Of a DNA stretch of 64,000 bases, positions 1 through 11,893 are shown piece by piece. Location of the stretch: positions 11,042,001 to 11,106,000 of the forward strand of contig WPIO01000007.1 in NCBI GenBank assembly GCA_009760855.2, in the 5' to 3' direction. Both the position numbers and the translations under genes were made by a program. This stretch comes from Cristatella mucedo. Lineage: Eukaryota; Bryozoa; Phylactolaemata; Cristatellidae. Numbering within the stretch: position 1 is the first letter of the stretch; every line of letters starts with the position of its first letter. The notes beneath the pieces were generated by a model. That model was not told the origin of the DNA and made no database searches. It worked only from the letters and a program-made list of their open reading frames with translations.

Positions 1-811
1 CCAACTGCCATTTACGGCTACACTCTAGTACCCCTCATTGGTGTAGGACCTAATCCGGTTGAAGTCTAAATTAGTTAAACCTAAGCATTTAGAGAAGCGC
101 TCCATGAGCGTCTGTGGTCAGCTGCGTCAAATACTGCAAAGAGATCTACGGGAATCAGTGGAGAGACCCTACCCTGATCGAGATTATTTTAAGGTCACTG
201 AGCGCCTGTAACAAATCAGTATCTCTTGGATAGCTAGCTCTAAACCCTTGCCCAATTGTAACGTGCTAGCAATATCTGATGAATATCAAGTTTGTCCATT
301 TTTGTTGTGATAGCAAAGTTAGTCAAATCAATAGTCCGTTGCGAGTTGAATACTATAACATCACTTGCTTTATACCATTGCTCTCGTGGGCAGCATTGAA
401 TGCAGCACCCAGTTTGCTGACTCCGAAAATTCTTCCTTTGTTCACCTCTCCTCGACTGCAGGCGTTTGATTCCAATTAATCGGGCTCGTAGACGAGGTTA
501 TGAATAGCTAGATTTATTTTCTTGCATAATAGAATAATAATTATATTGTTAGTCCTTATTATTTTATAAATAATTTTTTGAACCGTCAGCAGGCTATTTA
601 ATTAGGCTTTAGCACCGGTGCAAAACTGATGCAGAACTCATTGGAATACCAATAAAATGCACAGTTCTCTGAATGCCTCCGTGTTTTGTGCCCTTAAGCA
701 TATTTACCCTAGCTGGCAGTAAGCAAGCAAACAGCTGCTGCCTGTATACTTTTGGCTGCTGTTAACCCTCATCTCTTGCATTTTTCTAATATAGCGAGGT
801 AAATTTTCTCT
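1..811. other. unassigned AT-rich stretch
   Basis: No gene or repeat recognised. An A/T-rich block with ATT-like runs lies at 520-580. Confidence 0.5.
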
Positions 812-890
812 TTAATAATAATAATGATTGTGATAAAACGTATGTATAATACGCTTAGAGAGATAAATTTCTATCCAGCTATTTTCCAAC
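812..890 (-). mobile_element. SINE-A/LINE-A-type 3' tail remnant
   Basis: An AAT run followed by an antisense stem-loop resembling the SINE-A tail (TACGCTTAGAGAGATAAATT, TCTATCCAGC). No tRNA-like head is seen beyond it. Confidence 0.45.
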
Positions 891-1269
891 TAGCATTAGC
901 AGAGAAACAATAGCTGAGGACTGATGAATAGAACTGATATCTGCATGAAAAAGCACACACGAAGACTATCAGGGCCACCAGCTACGTCTGGCTAGTAGCA
1001 TGCACTAAATATTGTTCAGGTAAGCATGCAAATCACACAGCAACAAAAAAGATGAGTTCACTGGGGCAAACGGAAAGTTGAGTGGAGCAAATGGAATTAT
1101 GGATATTTAGTGCCGGTAGTGACAGAAGTCGAAAGTTAGTTCCTGATTGTTGGTACATATAAACTAAATGCCCGATCCGCAATTGATTCAATTTAGTTCC
1201 TGCAATGGCGAGACGACTGGAAGCTGGAGAGCAGGCTTTACAAGAACAGGTAACAAGAAGCAAGATGAT
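891..1269. other. unassigned stretch
   Basis: Nothing recognised. Short minus-strand open frames here have no coding character. Confidence 0.5.
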
Positions 1270-1612
1270 TAGATACGTGGGCAGGCTGGTGTAAGCGATT
1301 GAAGGGAACTAAGCCAGAGACGATCTTGAAGTTGACTTGAGACTTAATAGGGAGGCAGCCAAGCATAAACAGAAGTAGTGCGATTTGGCAGCCATTCTTT
1401 TGATGACTACCAGCCAAGCTGCTGAGTTTTGCACTAGTTTCAGGCGATTAAGGGCACAGGCAGGGAGCCCTGGATATAAGGAATTGCAGCACTCCAGATG
1501 CGATGTCACAAAGGTGTGAACAAGTTTGGCAGTCGTACTCTTGCCTACGTTAAGCCAGATTTTGGCAATATTCCTAGCTGAAAGAGCCGACTTGTAGTTA
1601 ACTTGTTGGTCA
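1270..1612 (-). mobile_element. LINE-A, old fragment
   Basis: Antisense codons near 1309-1509 read NSLYPGLPACALNRLKLVQ, the core of the LINE-A C-terminal region. Flanking blocks (AGTCGGCTCTTTC, ATATTGCCAAAATCTGG) match other copies. No 3' UTR or tail is present. Confidence 0.72.
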
Positions 1613-2558
1613 AGCGATTCAAACCTTACAGTTTATTACACAATTTCTATAAATTGACTAATACCTCAATCCAAGAATATGGACCGATATGAAGTAATAT
1701 GCTGGTAGTTCCTTTTACTATCTCCGAGCAGCATATATCCTCCGTAATATCTTCCTCTATCCACATATCCAGTTGCTGAGTCAATGACGAGTTGCTGCCT
1801 AGTAGCAGTTTGCAATCTTTTGACCACCAGCTTATGCCCCTATCGCTGCTGACACTCCTCGATCTGGCTTTTCCTTGACCCTGGGTGCAGCTGAGGATCC
1901 TGGGTGGAGTTTGTACAGCATGTGCCAATTGGCATCAATAAAGCCTAAATGGCGTCTGCCCAGTCGCTGAGTTCTGCACTGATGTCTGAGACCTGAAGCC
2001 CTTCTAAGCCCTGCCGACAGTTCAATAACGCAGTAAGATCGCTTTTTCATGTATCCACTCTAGCGATTGTGCACAAAAGTATATATAAGAGCCGTAAGCC
2101 GCGAGCCGTTTGAGATGGCGAGGCGCTGAGCCAAGCACCGATCCCAGCCGGCTCTACTAACCGCCGAGTGCTAAGTTTGGAGGCGGGGCACCTGTGCCCT
2201 GGGGGCATGCATATGATTTCAACGTGGGAGGGCCAAACCATTGGCCAGTAGCCTGAATGGCAAACCGAGCGTTATTCTAAGCACATCTTCCAGCGAAGTC
2301 CGTGCCCAAGCGAAAGCAAGACCGACACAAACAACGGAAAGAATTATTCAATGAGCAGTGTTGCACGCAGTTAATGCAACCGGGCTCAGGACGGAGCTAC
2401 AGTAAATCTTACTCTCCTTGGTCGAATTCACTCCCTGTGTTAGCAGTGCTTTGGAATTCCCCCACCAGTCAGTAAACGTCGAATGAGCAGTGAAGAGATG
2501 CATTAAATCACAGTCTTTGCGATTAGCAGGCGTCCTGCTTCGCGGCGAGTGCATCTAG
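1613..2558. other. unassigned stretch
   Basis: Nothing recognised apart from the TATA-like element at 2080. Confidence 0.4.
2080..2089 (+). promoter_or_regulatory. TATA box-like element
   Basis: TATATATAAG precedes a switch from AT-rich to GC-richer DNA. A TGACGTCA (CRE-like) palindrome lies further on at 2980-2987. No transcript can be assigned. Confidence 0.2.
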
Positions 2559-2932
2559 CGAATCGACCTCTGGTCGTGCCCTCCTGGACGGCCGACTGAC
2601 GATCTGACAGCTCTCCAGGTGGCTGCTTTGGTCACTGCTGCAGCACCCCAGCCACAGCCTTCAATACGCCTTTACGACTCTAGAGAGCTGAGCCGCTACC
2701 TCGGACGCCTCTGCATCTATAGCGGCAGAGCTAAAGGTAAAGATGGAGCGGCTCTCGTTTGGTAGCTAGGCGTGCAGCCCGAGCCGCAGCAGCAGACCAT
2801 CTGCAACGGCTCTTCTCTTCTGCTTGGAGATCCCTCGTGACTGGCACGTTTCTGAAGCGCTTCACAGAAGGGCTGATTGACACGCATCCAAGTTGGCTCT
2901 CCTTACGCAACGGCGATAATGCGGCTTGCTGC
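2559..2932 (+). other. possible exon pair with a 41 bp GT-AG gap
   Basis: Frame 2559-2762 reads DDLTALQVAALVTAAAPQPQ, then SIRLYDSRELSRYLGRLCIY and SGRAK. A consensus donor AAG/GTAAAG lies at 2736/2737 and an acceptor TGCAG at 2777. Removing 2737-2777 continues the frame as ARAAAADHLQRLFSSAWRSL and FLKRFTEGLIDTHPSW, to TAA at 2930-2932. I do not recognise the protein. There is no ATG at the 5' side, so upstream exons would be needed. It could be chance in a GC-richer patch. Confidence 0.25.
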
Positions 2933-3979
2933 TAAGCCGAGGTAATTTGAACTGCCACATTAACAGGCACGGAACAATGTGACGTCATATCGTGGCCCCG
3001 GATGACTTTATTTTTACCGCCTGGGCGGTTGCCACTCCGAACGAGGATCGCACAGGCACTGCTGACCACCAGAACGCAGCCGGCTTCAACTGATCTGCGA
3101 AAACCTGCAAGATCAACTGGCTGGAGCCGGAGATGTCGCAGTCGGGAATCGGCGACACTAACCAATAGGTCACTCGGGATTACGCTAGCCACTAGATCGT
3201 GCTGAGCCACTGTACTCGTTCCTTCCTAGCTCCTCAAGGCTGCTAACTTTTGAGTGCACACTTCATCAAATGTGTATCCTACATTACGGACACACATTTA
3301 CTATTTGTCACCATCTGCTGGCATGCCAACCCCATCGAACTTGTTGATACTGATCGTCGGAAGTGTCTGGCTTTGAGTGCACCGCAACACACTCTAGGCG
3401 GCAATCTACATTGGGATCTCGTGGACTCGTTGACACCTGTGAAAATCTCCTCAATCTCTCAGCATCCTCGTGCTCTCGCCTTTGCTTCCTCATCGTGCTC
3501 CTGCACCTGTGCTCGATTCTGTCGCGAGCGTGACAGGCAAAGCGTAACACATGCACGACGCAATGGCGCATTGTGACCGATGTGCTCTACAATGCATCAG
3601 GAAGCTGGCGCAGCAGGAGGCGAGGACTGAGTGGAGAGAGTTCCGTGAAAGTACCGAGGAGGGCTGACCGAAGAGCCCTCGAGGTGCAGCGAGCAGCCAC
3701 CGAGTGGCACGAGCAGCAGCACTCGGAGGCTGCTGGCTGCAATCGGCAAAAGTCCATCTCTTCTTTTAAGAGGCAGCCTGTGCATTCTCAAAGCTTCGAC
3801 AGGTACAGACTGAATTTCAAGCCACAGGCTCACCTCAGGCTGCAGTCTCCTCAGATAGCCAACCAAACGCAATCTCAGACCACCTAGTGCCCCTGCACAT
3901 GCGAAGGGGTGATCGAATTATATATAGATATATGGTATCTGGATATATTGAGTCCAGTATCCGGTTCCTTGAGTTCCAT
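2933..3979. other. GC-richer stretch with open frames on both strands
   Basis: Frames such as 3573-3887 (+) and 3571-3308 (-) overlap and cannot both be genes. The CRE-like TGACGTCA is at 2980-2987. No domain recognised. Confidence 0.35.
3551..3667 (+). other. small coding-like frame, 38 codons
   Basis: From ATG, this reads MHDAMAHCDRCALQCIRKLA then QQEARTEWREFRESTEEG and stop. The next frame over (about 3668-3887) continues with RRALEVQRAATEWHEQQHSE, so a frameshift in one longer charged helical segment is possible. Not recognised. An AG acceptor-like TGCATCAG lies at 3593-3600. Confidence 0.2.
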
Positions 3980-4644
3980 CAGCAGCCCACATCTAAATTG
4001 GTTCATGCATTTGCGACATACCGTCTCGACTTCTGCCATTCACTGCTTGCTGGTCTACCGGCCTGTACAATCAGCCGCTTACAGCTGGTGTAAAACTCTG
4101 CAGCCTGGCGTGAGCTTCCCAGTTGCCACAGCACACCACTTCTTGCCGACCTGCACAGACTCCTAGTCAAGCAACGCATCGACCTTAAGGTTTGGTCACT
4201 CACTTTTAGGTCCCTTCATTCTTTGGCTCAAGCCTACCTGTCAGATCTACTATCTCACCAGGCTAAGCATAGTGCCACTCGCTTTCAGGAATCTAACTGT
4301 TTACCTATACCTCGTACAAATCTCGAGTCCTTCGAAGACCGTGCCTTTAGTTCGTATGCTCCCAAAGTAAGGAGCTCACTCCCGACTTGCGTCACGATAT
4401 CCACTGACTTCATCATATTCAAAAGTAAATTAAAAAGGCGTTTATTTATGACAGCATTCAGTGGTCTATCTGATTCGTCCTTTACGTGCCTATGCATGCA
4501 TGCACTGTGCATTTAATCCATAACCATGTTATACTTGTTGTCATTGAACATGCTACCACTAACCATTCGATCGTGAAATTTCCTAGAAAGAGGTTGAGTT
4601 CTCTGAGGAAGCTATATCAAATTTATTATTACAATTATTGTTAT
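3980..4644 (+). mobile_element. LINE-A 3' fragment
   Basis: This covers the C-terminal LINE-A region (DFCHSLLAGLPACTI-like codons near 4030, then SDLLSHQAKHSATRF near 4250), followed by a shortened 3' UTR and ATT-rich tail. Frames are broken around 4100-4170. It abuts, tail to tail, the minus-strand copy at 4645-5330. Confidence 0.85.
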
Positions 4645-5330
4645 TAATAATAATTATTATTATGCACTTGATAAAGCGCCCTCAGAGAAATCAATCTCTT
4701 TCTAGGCGCTTTACATTGGCTGCAAAGGGAAATGTAATTGAATGGTGAGTAATATCATGCTAGATAAACATGAATAACATGGTGAGGGGTGACATGCACA
4801 GGGTCAGCATGCAAATGTGGTTAGTGGCTGCATGCAGTGTCAGCACGCATAAGCACATCAAGGACGAATCGCAGGGTCCCACTAAATGCTGTCCTAAATA
4901 GGTGTTTTCAAGTTCTTCTTAAATGTGGTCAAGTCAGGGGATGTTCTGATGCAAGTCGGGAGGGAGTTCCAGGCTTTGGGAGCATACGAACTAAATGCAC
5001 GGTCTCCAAAGGATTTGAGGTTTGTACGAGGTTGTGGTAAACCGTTGGATTCCGAGAGGCGGGTGGTACGATGCTTGGCCAGGTGGGGGAGTAGATCTGA
5101 GAGATAGGCTGGAGCCAAAGAATGAAGTGACCTAAAAGTGAGCGACAAGATTTTGAAGTCGATCCGTTGCTTGGCTGGTAGCCAGTGCAGGTCGGCGAGA
5201 AGTGATGTGATGTGGTAACTGCGACGCTCACGATAGACAAGCCTAGCTGCGGAGTTTTGCACAATCTGTATTCGCCTGATCGCACATGCCGGTAGGCCAG
5301 CAAGTAGCGAGTTACATAAGTCAAGACGGG
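4645..5330 (-). mobile_element. LINE-A 3' fragment, inverted
   Basis: An antisense LINE-A end with AAT tail (4645-4662), intact stem-loop arms GGGCGCTTT and AAAGCGCC, and 3' UTR. A 122-codon open frame at 5262-4894 covers NSAARLVYRERRS to TFKKNLKT. It is truncated near 5330, in the GLDFCNSLL region. Confidence 0.88.
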
Positions 5331-5559
5331 ATTATTATGTGGTATAGCATGCATTGGGTTGGCTGTAGCCCACTTTAAACGTGACCGGTTCTATACCAGA
5401 TTTACAAGTTTAACGAGGGCAGAGTTAAGCAGGACTGCCACCCTCCAGTGCTGCCGCCGGAAATGCCAATGAGGGTGCAATCATCTCTTTGCCGATTTCA
5501 TCGCCGAGGACAATCCAAGCTTGCTTTATAATTAAGGTGACAAAGCGCTGTAGCCATGT

Positions 5560-6505
5560 TTTAATTCTTCCCTGCCTTCAAGCATCTCAAATTCTCTTAG
5601 CTCCGTACCATTAAGCATTACTGACATTCGCAGTTGAATGGCTGCAAAATTTCCGAAGTTGACTGAAGACATAACCAACTAACTAATTATAAGCAAACCA
5701 TATGTTACTCAGAAACTAGAAAACTTAACCCTTAAGAGATACGCTTGGCATACATATCTGCTGTTGCATCTACAAGAAATCTGGGTGATTGATTCCAGGG
5801 TGACCTTTCACCAGACGACAACAAGAGCTCTACAGTCGAGTCAGCCTGCTTCCAGCTAAATAACATTGCTAAAATTTGGGCGTGCTTAGACAGAAATACT
5901 ACGTACAAGTTGGTAGTTTACATTTGCAACATCCTTTCTCGACTTCTGTACTCACTGCTAACGGGTCTTCAAGCACTTGGAACAAAGCTTTTACAGTTGG
6001 TACAAACTCCGTAGTTTGGTTTGCTTGTCTTGAACGTTCAGATTACCACACTACACTATTTCTTATCAACCTGAATTCGCATCCCATCAAGCACCTTTCG
6101 GCTTCAAGTTTTTTAACTCACTTTTAGGTTCATGTATTCTTTTGCTCCGGCCGATCACTGTAAACAACTTTCCGGACCGGCTAAGAATCGTACCACCCCC
6201 TCTTCTGACTCAAGTCGTTTAGCTACACATCGAACCAACCTCAAATCCTTTTTAAATTGTGTATTTAGTCAGTCCCTGTTTGCTCTTAAAGTCTGAAGCT
6301 CACTCCTGACTGACGTTACGACATCCCCCGAATTGCCTAAATTTAGAAGAAGCTGAAAAACTAATTGTTTCTTACAACATTCGCTGGGTCAGTATTAATC
6401 GACCTCTGTTTGCTTATTAATGCTGACACTTGGCGTTGTATTTCTAAAAATTGACATGATTCTTTGCAGCATCTCTAAAGAGCAGAGAAAAGAATTTAAT
6501 TCATT
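5560..6505 (+). mobile_element. LINE-A, old diverged copy
   Basis: It can be followed from the block after the RT active site (TTTAATTCTTCCCTGCCTTC) through FQLNNIAKIWACLD-like codons near 5860 to a faint 3' UTR. Frames are broken many times. The stem-loop is no longer clear. Its sequence is closest to the copy at 16300-17305. Confidence 0.75.
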
Positions 6506-8329
6506 CTCTCCAGCGTGACATACAAATTATATTATGACTGTTTTCATTATTGGCGGCCGCACTTCCGTCATCACAACCGGCGTAACTTACGAAATCTTGC
6601 CACCAAGTCATACTCCCACATGCTGATAGTGTGTGTTGTCAGCAGCGTGTGAATGACATTGATCCGAGTCACTGTCCACAGGCTGCTTGGTGAAACTAAT
6701 CCACTTAGCACAGAGCACGTTTTAGCTCCATGTACGCGAGCGTCGTCTCCCACTGCTCCCGTATAAATTTTCCGGCTGAAAAAAGTACGAGCTCCACCAG
6801 TTTCTCATACGCTTTGTAGTCTTTCTTGCCCAAAATATAAAACTGCACAGTATTTTCAATGTGAGTTTTTCCCTGTCAACGGCACCAAATATTTATTGCA
6901 CTTGGTGAAGACATGCGTTTGTTATCGCATTGACATATGACGCACTGGGCAGGCTCCCCATTAACCTCCACAAGCTGAGGCAGCTATATGCATAACGGTC
7001 AAGACTACGAATGATACCGGATGAAACATGTTACTACAGCTCGACAATGACCACCTAGATATTATTTGTGGTACAACGATTATGATCCAGCAAGGCCTAA
7101 TTTACGGTTATGTGGTATAAAATGCTTAATTTTTGTAGACAGTCACAATTGCTTTGGGCTTCGAAGTGAAATAAAGGTCAGCTTATCAAAACGCGTCATT
7201 TCATATAGCGACAGAAGAGCCGCAAAGGCTAGCATCGTTGCTTGCCGAGGGCAATTAAAGATGTCCTGCTGCAGGACTCTAATCCACGTGACCTGGATTG
7301 CGGCTGGTGCGATGCATCTGTGCCACTTTATCTCAGGTCGCTGCCTTTAGCATAGCCGGGTGAAGCAATCTCCGGCGACCGAGAAAGTCACGGACTGCTG
7401 CAAGGCAGTGCTACGCCACAGAATGCGATAATATCCGGACTGCGTAAATCTGGCACAGTGTGGGAGACATTTTTTAAGTTGACCGTTTGGCCGTGGAAAG
7501 CCGAGAATGAGCTACCGTTACGCATTTGGTCAAGTTAAAAGCAGAAATACATTTTTAAGGCATAGCCAAATGCGAAACAGAGAGGTTACAGCTTATCCAA
7601 TCTAGACAAACAACCGAGCGGGTGTGTCATATTTATGGGTCGATGAAGTGACAGTAGCTCCAACGACAGCCGTCTAATAGGCCGTTATGGCGACCTGCAG
7701 TTTGCACTCGCAAGGCTGCGTCGTCGAGCCTGAAGTAAATCTTCACAGCACACAACGAGCTGCCGTGCCAGTTGATCCTTGGGGAAGCCACCAAAGCAGC
7801 CGCGCCGCCGTAATTTGCCGAATGCCCATACCGTAGCACATCGCTATGCACAGCGGCTAATTAAATTCATTTACGGGATAACTGCCTATTGAGCCAGTGC
7901 CACTCTCTCGAATGCAATCTGAGCAAAATCAACTCTGGGCTGTGACCGCACACGCGTAAACGGGAGCGTCTGAACAAGTCTGACCCTCGTCTCAGTGAAT
8001 TCCAATAAATATCCGGGGAATCAGACGCAAGCTGCAAGCTAACTCTGAGTTCACGAAATAGAAGCTGCATCCGAAAACAAAAGCAGCAGCAGCAGCAGTA
8101 GCAGCTGTAGTACTTTAACAGGAAAACTACCAGTACGATCGTTGCATGCGGCTCTTGAACAGAATTGTGCAAACTTCCATGTATGAACGCACTCGCAAAA
8201 CTTTTACTTTTTGCCCACCCGAACCTTCCTTTAATGGAGCTCATGGAGCTGCGGGTCATTCGGACGGCTAGGGTGGCTGACCTCCTCACATACGACGGTG
8301 TCGTTGCCAGCAATGGTATGGGGTTAGAA
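6506..8329. other. unassigned stretch
   Basis: No repeat family member seen. Contains GCGGCCGC near 6554 and a short CAG run near 8083-8105. Open frames are short and unrecognised. Confidence 0.45.
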
Positions 8330-8432
8330 TGTGTAATAATAACAATATTAATATATTTATTTAGCGCCGTCAGAGAACTTAATCTTTTTCTAGGCATATT
8401 ACAAATGCTGTAAAGGAAGCACGATTTATGTA
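8330..8432 (-). mobile_element. LINE-A 3' tail, diverged
   Basis: Antisense ATT-type tail and stem-loop (GCCGTCAGAGAACTTAATC, TTTCTAGGCATATT), followed by CTGTAAAGGAAGCACGA of the 3' UTR. Confidence 0.75.
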
Positions 8433-9043
8433 TATGTGCGTATCGTCGTGCAACTAGTCAGTGAACCGTCAATTGGGCTTGCTGCAGCCCTGGTATACAC
8501 GACTACATTTGCGATACCGCATATACAACTTAATTTCTATTGTGTATTGTTTCGCATCCAAGATCTTGAGCACAAATCTCCAATGGCACTGCCAAATTCC
8601 TTGGATTTAAGGAACGATGCTCGCCTTCAAAAACTGCACTCGGCCTCCACATTGCACCCTTATTCATTCCGTGGCAGATTGATATCTTCGAGTTACAGCA
8701 GAAATAGCTAATCGATTATTTGGAGAGCAGATGCAAGTTATGAGTGAGTGTGTCCTTTAAGTTCTGCAGCTACAAGTATCTCGATTGACGCTCCTGGAAA
8801 TCAGCAGCAATCTCGGCCTCCTATAACGAACAGCAGCATCTGATAAAATAGTAAAAAATATTAGCTGAATTAACTGACTCCTTTGTATTGAGGCAGATCG
8901 CGACCTCTATCGTGAGGGGCGAGCACTTTATCTCCTGGGCTACGACAGTCCTTACCATGTTTCACAGTTGAATAGACGGTTGTAAAGACCAGGTAAGCAC
9001 TAGATTATTCTCGACAACAATTTGCCTTACTATATTTGCTTAA
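8433..9043. other. unassigned stretch
   Basis: Nothing recognised. Confidence 0.45.
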
Positions 9044-9575
9044 GGGTAGGTGTCGAGAAAATACTTTAAAGATTGGTCCAACAATCAAGGTTTTTGTTTA
9101 GGATACCTTTCAAAAGAAAATAATCTGTTAGAAACGAGATCTGAGGACTTGACGATTTCAACGATAAAGTTAAGCATTACATATAGCTGTGCAAACCACA
9201 TCTAACCCAGATGTAAACTCAAAGCAAAATAAGTCGAAATAATAAATTTACCGATCATTGCATCATGTGCGACTTGTGCCCCAACTTATTAAACCTTATT
9301 ACATCAAGGTACATGTTTGCAGCTTGTTGAGGTACACACTGTTTACTTTAACTACTTTGTTTACAGTATCGTTTACAGTCTGTATTTTTACTTTGGAAAT
9401 TCCATAACTGAACCATACTTTCCGGATCATCATAGAATTTTAAAATTACGTTCAGCTTTGCTTAAAGACTCTTGCAGATGTTCATTTCTGATTTTGGTTG
9501 AATAGGTTTTACTATAAATGTTCATGATTTCAAAATATAAAGTTCAATGACGTTTGAAAGCATCTACAGCAAAAC
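9044..9575 (-). repeat. unclassified dispersed repeat, copy 1, formerly coding
   Basis: On the minus strand this aligns with 62765-63265 over about 500 bp. Shared landmarks, as read on the minus strand, are ACCTCAACAAGCTGCAAACA, AATAAGTTGGGGCACAAGT, GTTAGATGTGG and TCTTTTGAAAGGTATCCTAA. One stretch reads VPQQAANMYLDVIRFNKLGH. Stops elsewhere show decay. I do not recognise the family. Confidence 0.72.
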
Positions 9576-11722
9576 CTATCCTACCGGAAACAGAAATGAA
9601 CTACTGCAACAATGTTGGTATTACTAGCATTGCTTCGAACCGCTCAGCACGCTCCCTCACATGCGTCACTGTGAATCTCTCTAACTTAGTGGTCATCAGG
9701 CTTGTTGTAACTCCATCGGCCAGACTAAACGCTTGCCTTTGGAATCCTCACTCAATGTGCGATAAACCTCTGGTAATTAGCGACCTTGTTTTGAAAATGG
9801 TATCAACCTGTTCGCCCTAACTGAAACTTGGCTAAATCGATAAACTGCCCGACAATTAAAGATGCTACCCATCTGGTTTCTCGTTCTTTCACACCCCTAG
9901 ATCAATCAAAACTGGAGGTGGAGTTGCTTTTATAGCACGCTCAAAATTCAACTTCATGCCATTTGCAGTACCCTCGAAGCAGTCGTTTGAATCAATTGTC
10001 TGGTCTCATCCGAAAGCAAGCTACCAATAGTGGCAGTAGTCTATCGCCCACCAGATACCAAATCCTCTTTTATCTCAGATTACTCCGATCTCATTTCGAG
10101 TCTGTGTGCAAAAAATCGATCCTTCCTCGTTATGGGCGATTTCAACGTTCACTTTGATGACTTATCTGACCCTTTCAGCACCAAATTTTGTGCATTGACT
10201 GACTCATTGTCTCTCGTGGCTCATGTGCATGGCCCTACTCACATTAAGGGTCACACACTCGACTAGATTTTCTCATACAACTGCAGTTTGTCATCATCAA
10301 TTATTACCAAATCCTGCTTATCTGACCACATGCAGATCTCATCCAATCTACAGTGTGTGCCCACCTCCTCCTCTAAAATAACCTGTGAATCGCGAAACCT
10401 CAAGACCCTTGACATTGATGCCGTCCGTGCGAGAATATCTGCTTCACCTCTGCTGCTCAGTCCTCCCTCCGATCTGTCATCATTGGTAGATAGCTCCAAC
10501 ACGACACTAGCTGACACGCTCGACGAGTTTGCACCTCTGACAAAGCACACTGTGCACCCTCGCCCAGACGGCCTATGGTTTACCACAGACAATAAACTGG
10601 CCAGGTCTACTAAGCGAAAGCTCGAAAAAGCATACAAAAGATCAGGACTGACTGTCCATCGACAGGCATATGAAGACTACTGGAGGTAGTACCAATCGAT
10701 CCTAGAAATAGCCAAGACCAGCTTCTATAAAAACATTGTTGAATCACAGATGCACAATCCACAAATGCTGATGTCGACGATCAACCATCTCGTCGAACGC
10801 TCCCAGATTAGCTCCTTACCTGATGATCCTTGTGATGATCTAGCAAATCGCTTCTCTCTATTCAAAGTGCAGAAGATAGACAAGATCAGGGAGTCCATCC
10901 CTGCGATGACAACATCCCCCCTAGATTGTTGTTCCCCAATTCGTGGCCGCACCTCAATGTCTACATTTAAGCCGGTCACTAGCAATCTAGTCCTGAAGTT
11001 CGTATTCCAATCAAAGAAGACAACAAGTCCTCTGGACCCTATTCCCACTGTCCTGCTCCTACAATGCATTGATCTGCTGCTGCAATGCATAACTAACATC
11101 ATTAATATGTCATTAGCCTCAGGTCATGTCCCAGCACCTTTCAAAAAAGCTGTAGTCAGGCCAAGCCTCAAGAAAGCGACACTAGACCAAGAGAACTTGC
11201 ACAATTACCGCACAGTCTCCCTTCTACCTTTTCTATCAGACACATTGGAACGGGTTGTGGCAGACCAGCTGAAGTCATATATCGAAACTTCAAACCTTGC
11301 TAGTAAGTTCCAGTCTGGCTTTAGAGCTAGCCACTCCACAGAGTCAGCATTGCTTAGGGTATACAAAGACCTACTTAGGAATGCAGACGTAGGTAGAGTG
11401 TCTCTGCTTGTTTTGCTCGTTCTTTCGGCAGCTTTTGATACTATCAATCACCAAGTTCTTCTACAGCGCCTCTCATCTCGCCAGGGAATCACTGGCACTG
11501 CTCTGCAATGGTTCAGATCCTATCTCAGTGGGAGTCTCCAGAGTATTGACGTGAATGGACCAAGATCATCCGAGGTAACTCTGAAATATGGGGTGCCTCA
11601 GGGCTCCCTACTAGGTCCGGTTCTTTTCACGGTTTATACTCTCCCTCTAGCTGATGTAATTGCCGAGCACAAACTGGGCTTTAACTTCTATGCGGATGAC
11701 ACTCAGTTGTATCTTTGCTTAA

Positions 11723-11893
11723 ATAATAATAATAATTATTATGCACTTGATAAAGCACCCTCAGAGAACTCATTCTCTTTCTAGGTGCTTTACATTTACT
11801 GCAAGGGGAAACGCGATGGAATGGTAGGTAAAATCATGCTTGATAAACAACATGAATAACATGGTTAGGAGTGACATGCACATGGTCAGCATG
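11723..11893 (-). mobile_element. LINE-A 3' tail inserted in the 9.6-13.2 kb LINE-A copy
   Basis: An antisense tail of about 170 bp (AAT repeat, stem-loop with arms AAAGCACC and GGTGCTTT, and UTR to GCATGCTGACC) interrupts the host element just after its YADDTQLYLC codons. The host resumes at TTTGATCCCTCCCAGCC, as expected from the copies at 29.65 kb and 50.28 kb. No clear target-site duplication is seen. Confidence 0.88.

Noticed and set aside
7867-8397. 176-codon minus-strand frame
   Set aside because: No domain, biased composition, overlaps a LINE-A tail and a CAG run.
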